NCBI GenBank assembly: GCA_020064725.1
Contig: JAGTWJ010000001.1
Coordinates: 4,836,001-4,900,000, forward strand
DNA from: Drechslerella dactyloides
Lineage: Eukaryota; Ascomycota; Orbiliomycetes; Orbiliales; Orbiliaceae
Direction: 5' to 3'
Length of the DNA stretch: 64,000 nt
The notes beneath the pieces were generated by a model, which did not search any database, was not told the origin of the DNA, and saw only the letters and a list, made by a program, of their open reading frames with translations. The translations under genes were made by a program, and so were the position numbers. Of this stretch, positions 33,627 through 45,614 are shown piece by piece; positions within the stretch are counted from its first letter, which is position 1; every line of letters starts with the position of its first letter.

Positions 33627-35749
33627 ATGCCGCTGGCCCCCTCCGCCGGCTACGGGCCTCCCAACGGGCCCCGATTGGCCAACCACCACCACCACCCGCC
33701 GCCCGTCGCCGCCCGCTCCGCCGTCACGACCACCAGCAGGCCTTCTCCCAGGCTCGCCGCTTCTTCTTCCTCGAACGGAGGCGCCTCTCCCGCCTACACA
33801 CTGCGCCGGCCCACCATCGCCGCCTCTCACTCGTCATCCGCCGTCGGTGCTCACGATGCCTCGCCAAAGCCTCGCGCCTCGCCCGGCAGCACCCTCTCCT
33901 CCTCGGCCTCGTCTCCCATGTTCTTCCACGCCAGCGACGTCAAGGCTAGCCTGCGTCCCGCGAAGCAGACCGTCTCTCGGCCGCCCGTATCGTCCGCAAG
34001 GTTCTTCTACGCCTCCGAAACCCGCCCGGGCTCGACCTCCCGCTCCGTGTCCCCCGTCCGCGACACTCCCCAGATACCCTCGACGCCGCATCCACCCACC
34101 GCCGCTCTACGCCATGGCTCCGTCGTATCGACCACGACCGCCATACCCATACACGCTGCCATCACTGCTGTCGCAAACACCCCGTCGAGGCAGTCCTCGC
34201 CCCACATCAAGACCACCGACAGCCCCTCCGCTAACCTCACCCCCAAACGACGAGACCTCTCGCCGGACACTCGCCCGCTGTCGCCCCGCGCGGACAGCAG
34301 CACCAGCGGCAGCCAGGCCTCCGCGGGGCCCAGACTCATGACCAGCCCGAAGATCGACGTGCCGTCCCCGAAGCCGTCGTTTCTGCCTCCGCATCTGCCG
34401 TCCGTCCAACCGAGCCCCGCTAGCGCCGCTCCCGGCACCACCACCATTACGACGTCGACAAACACTTCCCCGCGAAATTCCTACGGCGTGGGTCAGCCGC
34501 ACACCCAGCCTCAAATACTCCACTCGGCGTCGCATTCCAGACGGCAGTCTGCTGACCTGACACCCCGGCGACCGGTCCGGGCTAGCTCCGTCGGCGGGTT
34601 TGGCGGCGAGCCCGTCATCCGCGTGCAGAACGGAGACGCACCCGGCGGACTGCCGCTCTTCAACCCGCAGCAGTCGCCCAAGTCGCCGACGTTGGCGCTG
34701 CACACCATCTCGGCGGCGATGATTGAGCAGCAGAAGGAGCTCGCCGCCGCCGCCCGCCGAGAACGAAAGGTACATCCCATCCCTCGCTACATAGTCTACA
34801 AATTATAGCGGGCATTCAGCTAACGGCTTGCTAGATCCTCGACCTGGAGATATCGAACGCCTCGCTGCTGGCCATCAACAAGACGTTCGAGCGCCGCATC
34901 CGCAAGCAGACGGCCGAGCTCAGGCGCTTCCGCCGCCTCGCGCGCGCGGGCCTGCTCTCGGCGGAGCGCTCGCACAAGCACCGACGGAAGAACAGCCGGG
35001 AGGAGTACGTCGAGAGCGAGGCTGGGCCGGACGCGAGCGGCGAAGACAACTCGGGCGAGGAGAGCGAAGACGAGGAAGAGGAAGAGGAGGAGGAGCTGGA
35101 AGAAGACGAGGAGGAGCTGGACGACGGCAGCTCCGGGTCCGGCGGCGACGGCAACGACAAGGATGGAAACGCGGAGGGGCCACGGCCCGCCGACGAGAAG
35201 CACCTCGCCTCCGACATCGCCAAGCACCGCGCGCTGCTCGACGCCTCCGCAAAGATGAACGCCTGCCTGAAGCGCTGCAGCACCCTCACCGAAACGCTCA
35301 TCGAAGACGGCAAACGCGCGCTGGACGTTGTCGTGAAAGCGCCGTCGCCCCGCCGCCGCGCACCCCGCGTGGTCGACTCGTCGGACTTTGACGACGGGGC
35401 GACGGAGTCCGAGTTCCAGGACACGACGACGGACGACGGGTACAGCTACGCGGGCGACACGAACGGCAGCGAGCGCAGCGGCTACTCGACGCCGACGTAC
35501 TACCAGGAGAGCGAGATCAGCGGCAGCGGCTCGCGCAGCCGCAGCGTGAGCGAGTACGAGAGCCGAAGCGAGTACGAGAGCCGCAGCGAGTATGAGAGCC
35601 GCAGCGGCAGCAGCGAGGGGTACTACAGCGAGGACTACGAGAGCCAGGACGGCCGGGGCGGCGTGGAGGGCGTGTACGAGGTTGACGCGCTGGACATCCT
35701 CACGCCGCGGGCGGAGGAGTATCCTGTGCTGCGGCTGGCGAAGGTGTAA
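33627..35749 (+). CDS. Disordered fungal protein with a short conserved helical core; unknown function
   Basis: Two exons (33627-34769, 34835-35749; GTACAT donor) give 685 residues. I do not recognise a named family. Residues 1-370 are Ser/Pro-rich, with two related motifs (MFFHASDVK and RFFYASETR) about 40 residues apart. The intron falls just before the best candidate for a conserved domain: ILDLEISNASLLAINKTFER and the following basic helix (RKQTAELRRFRRLARAGL). Then come a Glu/Asp-rich stretch (about residues 435-470), a second helix (ALLDASAKMNACLKRCSTLT), and a tail with three SEYESR units. I infer a scaffold or nuclear/cytoskeletal regulator with phosphorylation sites. Confidence 0.8.
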
Positions 35750-37279
35750 TGTCGACTCTTATCCTTCGTCTCTTTATTTGGTTTGATCATATATACATGG
35801 ATTTTGCGGGTTTGTATTGGTATGCGCTTTTTGCTGTTTTACTTGCGGCGTACGAGTGGCGGTGAGGGTTGTGATATTGACGTTTGGAACTGCTAATTTG
35901 CGTATCTGCGGGTTGGGAACGGCTTTTTTTTTATATTCTCGGTGGGTTTTATAGCACGGTGGAAGCGGTGCCGTCAGTATCACTATTATTCTCAACCTAC
36001 CGACTGAGACGGACGGCAGCGGAGGAGATTGGAGGAAAGATATACACATCACCGGCGTTTAATTTATATCATCACATACAGTATTATACTAACTGCTTTA
36101 GTTTTTTGCATTTTGCATTTTGGAAGAAAAATAAATCACTGCTATTGTTGTTTATATACTCGTTCTCTGCTATATTCTATATCCTTCGCAGCTCCTATCA
36201 TGATATCCTGTGCCCTTTCCCTCTGCTCTTATTATTTTTCTTTATTTGAATTTGTCTGTTCTGGTTCTGTTGTGATACCGCGGAGTCTTGATTGTTTTGC
36301 AAGGCTGCATTTGGCTGGGATCGTACCGTTCGTGACGTTACGTTGCGTTACGTGCGTACGTACGACTGCTGGTGGCGGTGGACTTCTAGCTTCTCGGTTG
36401 GGTATCGAGTGAGGTGACTATTATATTATCGTTCTCTGGTATCTTTTGTATATAGTGCATACTTGAATATTATATAGACGCTAGATCGAGTGGTTCTCGA
36501 ACGGCAGATATAATCACCCCCACGTGAATACCTAGGTAATTTTTATAACGCAGTGAGAACCGTTTCTGTTGGGTGGGAGATGTCATGTATCTGCGGGGTG
36601 TCGAGAGGTACAGCGGTCATCCGTGTGTATGCGAGGTACATTACGTATACTCTAGTACATGTTATCTATCGATGAGCTCGACAAGTATCTCCCCTGCAGA
36701 GTCGACTCGGCGGATGCCTACAGATACTAGCATGGATGGATGGATGGATGGTATGACCTGACCTCTGATCCAGGCTGGGACGGCCTAAAACGCGGGTAAT
36801 ACCAGCACAGCAACAGGCGGAGCATTCGCATTTGCACTCATCGTGCTAGCATGCATGTAGAATAGAAACATGGCGCAGGTCACAGGCCAGTCGTGTCTCT
36901 CGGCGGGGGAACGTGACCGTCTAGCCCGTTCGGTCGTCGTAATGCCCCGAAGGATGTCAAACGTGCATGGATAAGAAGAAGAGGTGGTGGTGGAAGGAAG
37001 TGTGTGGCGGGGTGTCGTCATGGCCGATGGATGGGGATGTTTGTCGTAATAATGCAATCCAATACAACCGGGGCGGCTGTTCCCGAGCCCAGCGCTGCTG
37101 TCAGCCAGCCAGCCAGCCATCTTAATCCCTCTCCGCGTCCACGTCCTCCACGTTCCTTCCTCCTTCCTCACACTCCCCACGACAGACACGACACTACGAC
37201 ATAACCACCGGATTTCTACAGACGATATAATATACGCAGGACGGGTTACCGATATCGGCGCACCGCGCGGCGACGAACG
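35750..37279. other. 1.5 kb gene-free interval upstream of the ABC transporter
   Basis: 3' region of the preceding gene, then promoter of the transporter. T-rich from 35900 to 36480; an ATGG repeat lies at about 36732-36751. No gene seen. Confidence 0.5.
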
Positions 37280-40200
37280 ATGAAGAGACTCGCGCTGTCC
37301 GTCGCGCCCCTATTGGCTGCGACGCTCGCGGTGACGGCGACGCTCGTGACGGGAGCCGAGGCTCGCGAGGCGGGTTCGAGTTCGAATGTGAACATTACCG
37401 GGCAGGACCAGTCGTACTTTCAGCTCGGTCGCAAGCCGAAAGATCCCTCCTGGTGCGTCTATACACTTCCTCTCCTCTCTTACCTTATCGTATCTATTGT
37501 ATCCACCCTCGCCCGTCTCACCCACTCGGCTGTTTGTTTACTCGACCGGCGGAGTTATGGATGTGGATGATATGAGCGCAAGGCTGATCTCGGGTGTGTG
37601 CGTACAGCTTCGACTGCCATCTCCCGGTCTACCAGTGCAAGCAGTTCGCCCCGTGCAACTCCTACAACGCGCGCTGCGACTGCCCCGCCGGCTTTGGCGG
37701 CGACGACTGCGGCGAGCCAGGTCCGTTCGATCGATACCCTCCCGATAGTATAATATAACGCTACGACGACGGCGAGGCTGACTGGGATTTATAGAATGCG
37801 GCGCTCTGAGCGATGGGCGCGAGCGGTATCTGCGGCCGAAGGGCGAGGAGTGCAAGTGCAAAGACGGCTGGGACGGGATCAACTGCAACCGTACGATATA
37901 CCCTTTCACCAACCGACTACAACGACGTTATGTACGGGGTGTATGGAGAGAGAGTATGGGCTGACGGTATACGGCGATAGTGTGTACGACGGACGATGCC
38001 TGCGCGCCGATGATGATGGACGGGATCACGGGCAAGTGCTACAAAGGGGGCCTGACGGTCAAGGAGAACTTTCAAATGTGCCGGGTCACGAGTACGTTCT
38101 GCCGCGCTGCAGCCAGATACAGCGAACAAGGGGATGCTGACGTATCGGGTGTGGGTAGATAAGAAGATTCAGGACCAGCTGGGGGATCAAATCGCGGAAG
38201 TCACCTTTTCGTGCAACAAGGACAAGGAAACCTGCAACTTTCAATGTAAGACGCCACGAATACTCACAGGCTTGGGGGGGACGGTGGCTAACGAAGGGTG
38301 ATCAGTCTGGGTGGACAAGGAGGAGTCGTTCTACTGCTCGCTCGACAAGTGCAATTTCGACATGGACTTCACGCCCGCCAGCAACATCTCGCACTACAAC
38401 TGCGAGAACATCCAGTGCAAGTGCATCCCGGACCGCATGATGTGCGGCAAGGACGGCTCCATCGACCTCACCGAGTTCCTCGACATGGAGATCAAGGGCC
38501 CCGCCGAGTTCTCGTGCACGACCTCCTACGACCCCGTCGACAAGAAGACCGACGGCTGCAGCTTCTCCGAGCCGAACATGAACGAGCTCATCTCCGACGT
38601 CTTTGGCGATAGGAGTATTTTACTCGACTGCCGGTCCGCGGAGTGCGTTCCGAATTTCCTGATACCGGGGTATACACGGCCGCAGAAGCAGATCAATAAG
38701 GCGCTGATCGCGGGTGCCATCTCCGGGTCGCTCGTCACGCTCGCCGCCGTCATCGGCCTGCTGTGGTTCCTGCGCCGGAAGGGCAAGCAGACGGGATTGG
38801 GACAGATCTACCTCGGCTCCGACGACGACGAGTCCAGCAAGCTCATCACGGAGCACAAGCCCGCCTCGCTGCACTTTGAGGATATCTCGTACACTGTCAA
38901 CGGCAAGCAGATCCTCACCGGGGTCCACGGCGCCGTCAGCCCAGGACAGGTGATGGCGATCATGGGTGCCTCCGGCGCGGGCAAGACGACGTTCCTCGAC
39001 ATCCTCGCGCGCAAGAACAAGCGCGGCACCGTCGGGGGGAAAATCCTAGTCAACGGCCTCGCCGTATCGGACGACGAGTACCGCGATGTCATCGGCTTTG
39101 TCGATCAAGAGGACACATGCATGCCGACACTCACCGTCTACGAGACGATTCTGAACAGCGCGCTGCTGCGGCTGCCCCGCGACATGGACTTCCAGAGCAA
39201 GAAGCAGCGCGTGGTGGAAGTCATGAGCCAGCTCGGCGTGCTGGGCATCCAGGACTCGCTCATCGGGTCGGAGGAAGGCGAGCGCGGGATCTCCGGCGGC
39301 GAGCGGCGCCGCGTGAGCATTGCGTGCGAGCTGGTGACTAGTCCTGCGATCCTGTTCCTGGACGAGCCGACGAGCGGCTTGGATGCGTACAATGCGTATA
39401 ACGTCGTCGAATGCCTCGTCTCGCTCGCGCAGAACTACAACCGCACGATCGTGTTTACCATCCATCAACCGCGGTCGAATATCGCCGCGCTGTTCGACCA
39501 GCTCGTGCTGCTGGCGAAGGGCCGGATGGTGTATTCGGGCGAGTTCAAGTCTTGTCAGGACTATTTTGCGGACCTGGGTTATCCGTGTCCGCCCGGTTTC
39601 AACATTGCCGACTTTCTCGTCGACCTGACGATGCACGCGAGCCACAAGAGGACCGTGCCGAGCGAGGCGGCGGCGTCGAACACCACCGGCGAGGCGAACG
39701 GAGCGGCGGCGGCGGGACCCAGCTCGTCCGCGGCAGGAGGAGAAAGCGAAACACCCACCCGCCCGAAGAACAAGGTCACCACGCGACGGCGGAACAACTC
39801 TGTCCGCGACAGGCAGGAACGCGCGCTCTTCACGCGCAAGTCCAGCGGGCTGGGCCAGGGCGCGGACGACGTCTCTCTCGCGTCCGTCCCCGACGAGTCG
39901 GAAGCGCTGCTCGGCGACCCGGACCGCGAGGACGACGCGGGGCTCCTCGCTGGCTCGTCCACGCGCGAGCAGACGGACCTCGACGTGCTCATCGCCGCCT
40001 ACCTCAACAGCACGGCCTCGCAGCAGATCCACGATTCCATCACCAAGATTGTCCTCGCGGCCAACAACCCTGACGAAAACGGCGGCAGCACGGGCGTCGA
40101 CGCCCGCGCGGACAGGCTGGGCACCAGCCCGCTCGCGGGCTTCAAGCGCATCGGCTGGTTCGAGCAGTTTTATATCGTCAGCTCGCGGACGTGGAAGAAC

Positions 40201-41075
40201 CTGTACCGCAACCCGATGCTGATGCTAACGCACTACGCCATCCCGATCGTGCTCGCTGTGCTCTGCGGGTTCCTGTTCTACGGCATCTCCGACGATATCG
40301 CGGGTTTCCAGAACCGCATGGGTCTGTTCTTCTTCGTGCTGGCGGTGTTCGGTTTCAGCGCGCTGACGTCGCTGCACGCGTTTTCGGCGGAGCGGCTGCT
40401 GTTCGTGCGGGAGCGGGCGAACGGGTATTATTCCCCCATTACGTATTTCGCGAGTAAAGTCGTCTTTGACATCTTGCCGCTGCGGCTGTTACCGCCGATT
40501 ATCCTCGGCGCGATCGTGTATCCGATGGTGGGGCTGTTGCCGGAGTGGGGTGCTTTCTTCAAGTTTATTCTCGTGCTGGTGCTGTTCAACCTTGCGACGG
40601 CGACGCTGTGTTTGTTTATCGGGATTGTGGTTAAGGATACCGGAATCGCGAATCTGGTGGGCAGTTTGGTCATGTTGTTCAGCTTGTTGATGGCGGGACT
40701 GCTGCTCAATCATGACAAGATTCCCGCGGCCGCGCGATGGCTGCAGGTGGTAAGTTACTTTCCCTCGCATGCTTAATTCCCTGAGTGCTTCTTTGGGAAG
40801 GAAAGGGTATGGATTATGCTAATGAGTTTTGTGTGTAGCTATCGATCTTCCACTACGGCTTCGAAGCGCTGATTGTCAACGAGGTGACGACGCTGCAGCT
40901 GATAGACCGCAAGTACGGCCTGGACATCTCGGTGCCCGGGGCTACGATCCTGACGACGTTCGGGTTCAATAACCAAGCGTACTGGGGTGATGTCGTCGGT
41001 CTGGGTGTGTTTGCGGGTGTGTTTTTAGTGCTGGGGTATGCTGGTATGCACTTTTTGCTGGTGGAACGGCGGTAG
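37280..41075 (+). CDS. ADP1: ABC transporter of the ABCG/White subfamily with extracellular EGF-like region, Adp1-like
   Basis: Half-size ABC transporter resembling yeast Adp1; substrate unknown in the family. Exons: 37280-37452, 37608-37720, 37795-37890, 37981-38091, 38159-38245, 38306-40749, 40839-41075, giving 1086 residues (yeast Adp1 is about 1049). It starts with a signal peptide, then a cysteine-rich luminal part with EGF-like patterns (CDCPAGFGGDDCGE, CKCKDGWDGINCN). One membrane helix (IAGAISGSLVTLAAVIGLL) leads to the ATPase: Walker A GASGAGKTT, signature ISGGERRR, Walker B AILFLDEPTSG. A disordered linker with Ser/Arg patches follows, then the ABC2 membrane domain (FYGISDDIAGFQNRMGLFFF). 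Five small exons encode the EGF region and one 2.4 kb exon most of the rest. Confidence 0.95.
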
Positions 41076-41916
41076 ACTGAGACGCACTTTGTTTCGATTT
41101 GCATTTTTGTTCTTTCGTGAATTTTCTGTCATTTGGAGGATATGGTGATATGATACCCGATGATGGTAGTGAGGGAAGGGTCTATGCATGGAACTTGGAT
41201 TCTATTATAAATATTTTGATGCCGGTGCGGCCGGTGGTTAGTGGTATGGTTGGTATGGAGAGTGTGGGTAGGTGGCATACGGATGCTTTGAGCTGGGAGT
41301 ATGAGTTTACAATGTGTGTTTTGACGTCGCATTGCCTGCGTTTTGTATCAACATTTGCGGTTCTGCGTGTATTTATGCATGGTCGTATCACTATTAATTT
41401 GTCGTTTGTGTGTATGATATGCATGATATCCACCATCTATCGACTTTCATAAATTCGTTCTACTTGGTTGGGTGTATTTGAAGTGGTTTAGTTGATCGAT
41501 GTGATTGATGGTGGTGGTGGTTATATTAGGATTACTATTACTGTAGCGCCTGGGATTGAGGCTGACTGTTAACTAACTAAGTGCTAGCTACTATGCATGT
41601 GGTACGCAGTGTCATGATGATAATGTATGGACTCTGGAGGGCCTTGTGAAGTGAAATGAAATGGAGAAATGAAATGCTGGACTCTACCCCGCAATAGCAG
41701 AGCATTGCGAGTTTAATCGTGCATGGGTTAAAACTCGGCTTGCAGCTTGTAATATCGTAGATGCATGCATGCAAGAATAGCAAGTCGGATGGGATAATGA
41801 TCTGTCTCACGGGAGTCGACGAACGGTTGAAATCAAGTATCATGCACGCCGGGAACGCAGGGACGGCGCTATAGAGAACGGCACCGCGCGCCGCGAATCC
41901 AATGCCGAAAACCACA
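41076..41916. other. Convergent 3' region, ADP1 / RIC8
   Basis: 840 bp between two stop codons, AT-rich and without a supportable gene. It should hold both terminators. Confidence 0.5.
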
Positions 41917-43816
41917 CTAGGCTTTCCCGTAGTCCTCGTCGTCGCTATCGTCAGGACTGCTCTGCAGCTCCTCGAACCGGCCCTCCTGCACGGCCTGCCG
42001 CAGCGGATTCTCCACGCTCACGACGCCCGTACGATTCAGACGCTCGAACAGCACGAACAGCCGCTCGGCCTCGCGTTCCTTCTCCTCGTCCGTCATCCCT
42101 TCCAGTCCCTCGAGTCCCGATGCGCGGACGTTGCGGTCCTCGTCGTCGAGATGCTGTCCTGTGATCGGGTTGACTTGACGTCCGGACGCGTCCGTCGCGT
42201 ACCCTGCTTCTGCCAGGACGTCTTCGGGGATGGGGATCCCCCGCATCATGAGGTATCCCGAGGCGTGGCCGTAGCCTATGTTGCGGATGAATTTGCCCGC
42301 GTGGGAGTCCGAGAGCGTGAAGAGGAGGGTGAGGAGGAGGGAGCGGGTGTTCGAGGCTGTGGGTGCGGAGGACAGGCGGAGCAGGCGGGCCGGGAGCGTG
42401 GCGGAGGTTTGCGAGCCGAGGGGCATGTTTCGCTCGCTGGTGTATTTATTATATATGTTAGTGGTGTGTGGGGGGTTGTAAGGGGGGTGGAGTGAGTGAC
42501 GTACGTATCGCTGGGGAGAAGCGAGGTGCGCATGAACTCCTGGACGGGCTCAGGTGCGAGCGGGTACAGGTCGTGCAGGAGCTTGAGGGTGCTGGCGCCG
42601 CGGTCGTCAAAGTCGTCGGCGACGCGGCTGATGCTGGAGCTGCCGGCGGCGGCTTGCGTGGCGCGGTCGAGGATGGTAATGACGCGGGATACGTGGGTGG
42701 TTTGGTCGGCGTCTTCGCCGGACGGGAAGAGGGCGGCTTTGGCGGCGTCGTTGTCGAGGTGGATGTTGCTGAGGGCGTCGATGATGTGGGTTACCGGTGG
42801 TTGGAGGGCTGGAGTCTGCAGCGGGATAGTATGGAGGATGTCCAGGAGGTGGGGAATCGTTCTGTGGATGTTAGGTATGGATAATAATGGACATAAGGCG
42901 GACGTTGGAAATGACGTACTTGACGAAGAGGTTGTTGTCGGAGAGCTTGCTCGTGAGTGTGAAGAGGAGCTTTAGCGTCTCCGGCAGGGCCATGGCCTGC
43001 ATTTGTGGGACGGGCGTAAGAGAGTCCGCGCTAGCAGCTTTATACGCGGCAGCATGGCGTGCGATTGCCTGTGTTTTGATTTATACAGTTAGCGGTATTC
43101 CGTGTCTTCTGCTAAATGTGGAGATGATGGCATGCTTACGGCGTGAGCATTCTCAGCGAGCTTGTGCTCGTTCACACAGGTTTGGATCAGATCGATATCG
43201 GTAGCATGGGTCGTCGAAAGGAAGAGGATGCGGCCGAGGAGGAACTCGTCGTCCGACGACTCGCTCTGGAGTTACACATATAATCCTGTCAGCATTTGTA
43301 CGATACGCCAAATATACGGGTAAGAGTGGATGTTATAAATGAAGTACTAACTTTGTAGGCTTCGCTGGCGCGCTGCATGTAGCCACCGTCGGTGAAGGCC
43401 TTGGTCGTCGTGCGGTCAAGCAGCATGGCGTTCGCGACGCAGCGCAGGGCTTCGCGCGAGGGCTCCGGGGTGTCCGCACGCAGGCCGATTTCGCAGAGGA
43501 GAGTGATCCCATCCGGGGCGTAGATTGCATCCGAGCCGGCGACGGTGCGGCCGAAGACCTTGAGCTGCGCGAGGATGGCGCATTGTTCTGTGGAAGGGCC
43601 GTCAGAAGTCCGGATACCTCATATCGCGTTGTTTTTGTTGGGAGTACCTTGCTGGGAGAGCTCGGGCTCGGCAGCGTCGTGATCCTGACGCAGACGGGTC
43701 ATTAAGGCAGCCACCTGGGCACGTTTTGCTGGCGGGAGGGAGAACCGTTAGCTGGGGTGTCTCTATAGGAATGTGCATAAAGGGAGAGATGCCTTACTGT
43801 TGATGGCGTTCGCCAT
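41917..43816 (-). CDS. RIC8: Ric8/synembryn, G-alpha chaperone and exchange factor
   Basis: Cytosolic armadillo-type protein that acts as non-receptor GEF and chaperone for G-alpha subunits. Seven exons (43816-43798, 43728-43648, 43587-43352, 43265-43140, 43068-42920, 42861-42505, 42436-41917) give 495 residues. The first exon is 19 nt (MANAIN). Family stretches include GLRADTPEPSREALRCVANA, MALPETLKLLFTLTSKLS, HDLYPLAPEPVQEFMR, GYGHASGYLMMRGIP and INPITGQ-type NPITGQHLDDED. The acidic tail (SSPDDSDDEDYGKA) is usual. It is divergent from the glutaredoxin and convergent with ADP1. All introns are 57-80 nt with GT-AG ends. Confidence 0.93.
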
Positions 43817-44810
43817 GGTGAGGTATCAGCAGACAGGGTAGCTATGAAGTGCTAGATGGCGTTGGTGAGCGACGGATGATGGAAGACAGGACGAATGGGG
43901 AGAGAAGGAAAGAAATGAGTCCGACGACGAAGGTTAAATGCAGAACGAGATGGAAGGAAGGACCGAAGCGAAGGCGAGAAAGGAGATGCCGCGATGTTAT
44001 ATTGAGGATGTGGAGCTGCAGCTGTCGCGGGAAATTGCAGTTTTATATCCTCGAAGCTGCCGTCGCACAGCTGGCAGGTGCGACGACACCCGCGCCGCAG
44101 GACGAGACGACATCATCGCAATCAGACGTCGCCCCACAGCTAATTTAACGTGCGTCCGGCCAATGCACAGTGGACCGAGGCTTCCGAGAGGCATCCCGGC
44201 TCTTCATTTACGGCGAGCAGAGATCCGGTATGGATCTCGATCTGGACCGGGGTCCTGTTGGAGGTCGCAGGATGTCTGTCCGAGCTCGAGACACTGCACA
44301 CATGCGCACGCAGCTCCGCGCACCGATCGCAAGGGCGCATGCACACCATCGTGCATCTCACTAACCTCAGAAGATCGCGAAGCAGCAGACGGATGATTCT
44401 ACAGGACGGCGAGGAGCACGGCCAATGGGAGCTGCCGCTGGATGGCGAAATCGGCAGGGCAGCTTAGAAATCGGGCCAGGTCGCTAAGCCGGCCTATAAA
44501 ACCCGCTCGGCCCAACCGGCGACGAAACGAACACGCTCCTCCTCGATGCAGACAATATCCTTAAGCTTCGCACGACAGTCTTCTTCCAACGGCCCCATCT
44601 CGACAGCTTCCTCCGATCAGATAAGCTGTATCTGATCGATCTGATTCGCCCTCGGCCGTTTCCGTCTCCGCCCGACAGCTTCCAGCTTCCAAGCTTCCCG
44701 CCGGCTGGGCTTCCATCGGCCGCTGCATCGCTCTGCCCCGCCTGCCCCTCCGCCAAGCTCGCGAATTCTCTGCCGTCACGAAATACCCTGAGAAAAAAGC
44801 CACCCCGTCG
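43817..44810. promoter_or_regulatory. Bidirectional promoter region, RIC8 / glutaredoxin, with CCAAT and TATA elements
   Basis: On the glutaredoxin side there is GCCAATGGG with CCAAT at 44422-44426 and TATAAAA at 44495-44501, followed by a CT-rich leader to the start at 44811. CCAAT is the site of the HapB/C/E complex, which with HapX controls iron genes in ascomycetes, and CGFS glutaredoxins belong to that circuit. The link is an inference. Confidence 0.4.
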
Positions 44811-45614
44811 ATGGCGCCGCTGCACACGCCGACGACCGTCGAGGCCTTCCGCGAGGTCTTCAACGCGGTCCCCGCCAATGTCGTCCTCGCCATCTCCTTC
44901 CACACCTCCTGGGCGACGCCCTGCAAGCAGATGGACCAGGTCTTCGCCGCCCTAGCCGCCAAGTCCTCGCCCGACCGCGCCGTCTTTGTCTCCATCGACG
45001 CCGAGGAGGTCCCCGACATCTCGGAGGAGTACGATGTGTCTTCCGTGCCCTTCTTCGTGCTGGTCAAGAACCGCGAGATCGTTGGCAAGATCTCCGGCGC
45101 CGACACGGAGGCGCTGGCCGCCGCCATCCAGTTCCAGACCGACAGCGCCGGGAAGGCCCCGCTGGCCATCCCGCCGGCACAAAAGGTCGCTCCAGCTGCA
45201 GCGGATTCTCAGAAGAACGCCCCGGCGGATGCCAATGGCACCGGCGGAGATGCATCTGCATCTGCAGCTACCGACGATGTGGACGCGGAGCCCGAAGAAT
45301 CGCTAAACGAACGACTGACAAAGCTGGTGAACGCCGCGCCAGTCATGCTCTTCATGAAAGGCACACCTGCCGAGCCCAAATGCGGATTCAGCAGGCAGCT
45401 GGTCGGGATCCTGCGCGAACACAACATCCGCTACGGGTTCTTCAACATTCTCAAGGACGACGAGGTCCGGCAGGGGCTGAAGGAGTTCAGCGACTGGCCG
45501 ACTTACCCGCAGCTGTACCACCAGGGTTCGCTGGTCGGCGGGCTGGATATCGTGAAGGAAGAGTTTGAGAACGATCCAGAGTTCCTGCGGAGCGAGGCTG
45601 TAGCTGCGTCGTGA
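44811..45614 (+). CDS. GRX4: Monothiol CGFS glutaredoxin with N-terminal thioredoxin-like domain (Grx3/4 type)
   Basis: Cytosolic/nuclear iron-sulfur-binding glutaredoxin used in iron sensing and Fe-S delivery. Single exon, 267 residues. Residues 1-110 are thioredoxin-like; the active site is WATPC at 34-38, so the first Cys is Ala, as usual in this family. An Ala/Gly/Asp-rich linker (about 125-165) leads to the glutaredoxin domain: MLFMKGTPAEPKCGFS with the active Cys at 191, then FNILKDDEVRQGLKEFSDWP, PQLYHQGSLVGGLDIVKE. The long CT-rich DNA before the start looks like 5' leader. Grx3 and Grx4 cannot be told apart in a species with one copy. Confidence 0.95.
   Translation: MAPLHTPTTVEAFREVFNAVPANVVLAISFHTSWATPCKQMDQVFAALAAKSSPDRAVFVSIDAEEVPDISEEYDVSSVPFFVLVKNREIVGKISGADTEALAAAIQFQTDSAGKAPLAIPPAQKVAPAAADSQKNAPADANGTGGDASASAATDDVDAEPEESLNERLTKLVNAAPVMLFMKGTPAEPKCGFSRQLVGILREHNIRYGFFNILKDDEVRQGLKEFSDWPTYPQLYHQGSLVGGLDIVKEEFENDPEFLRSEAVAAS

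Noticed and set aside
39046..40032. 328-residue open frame antisense to the ABC transporter
   Set aside because: Overlaps Walker and signature motifs on the plus strand; shadow frame.
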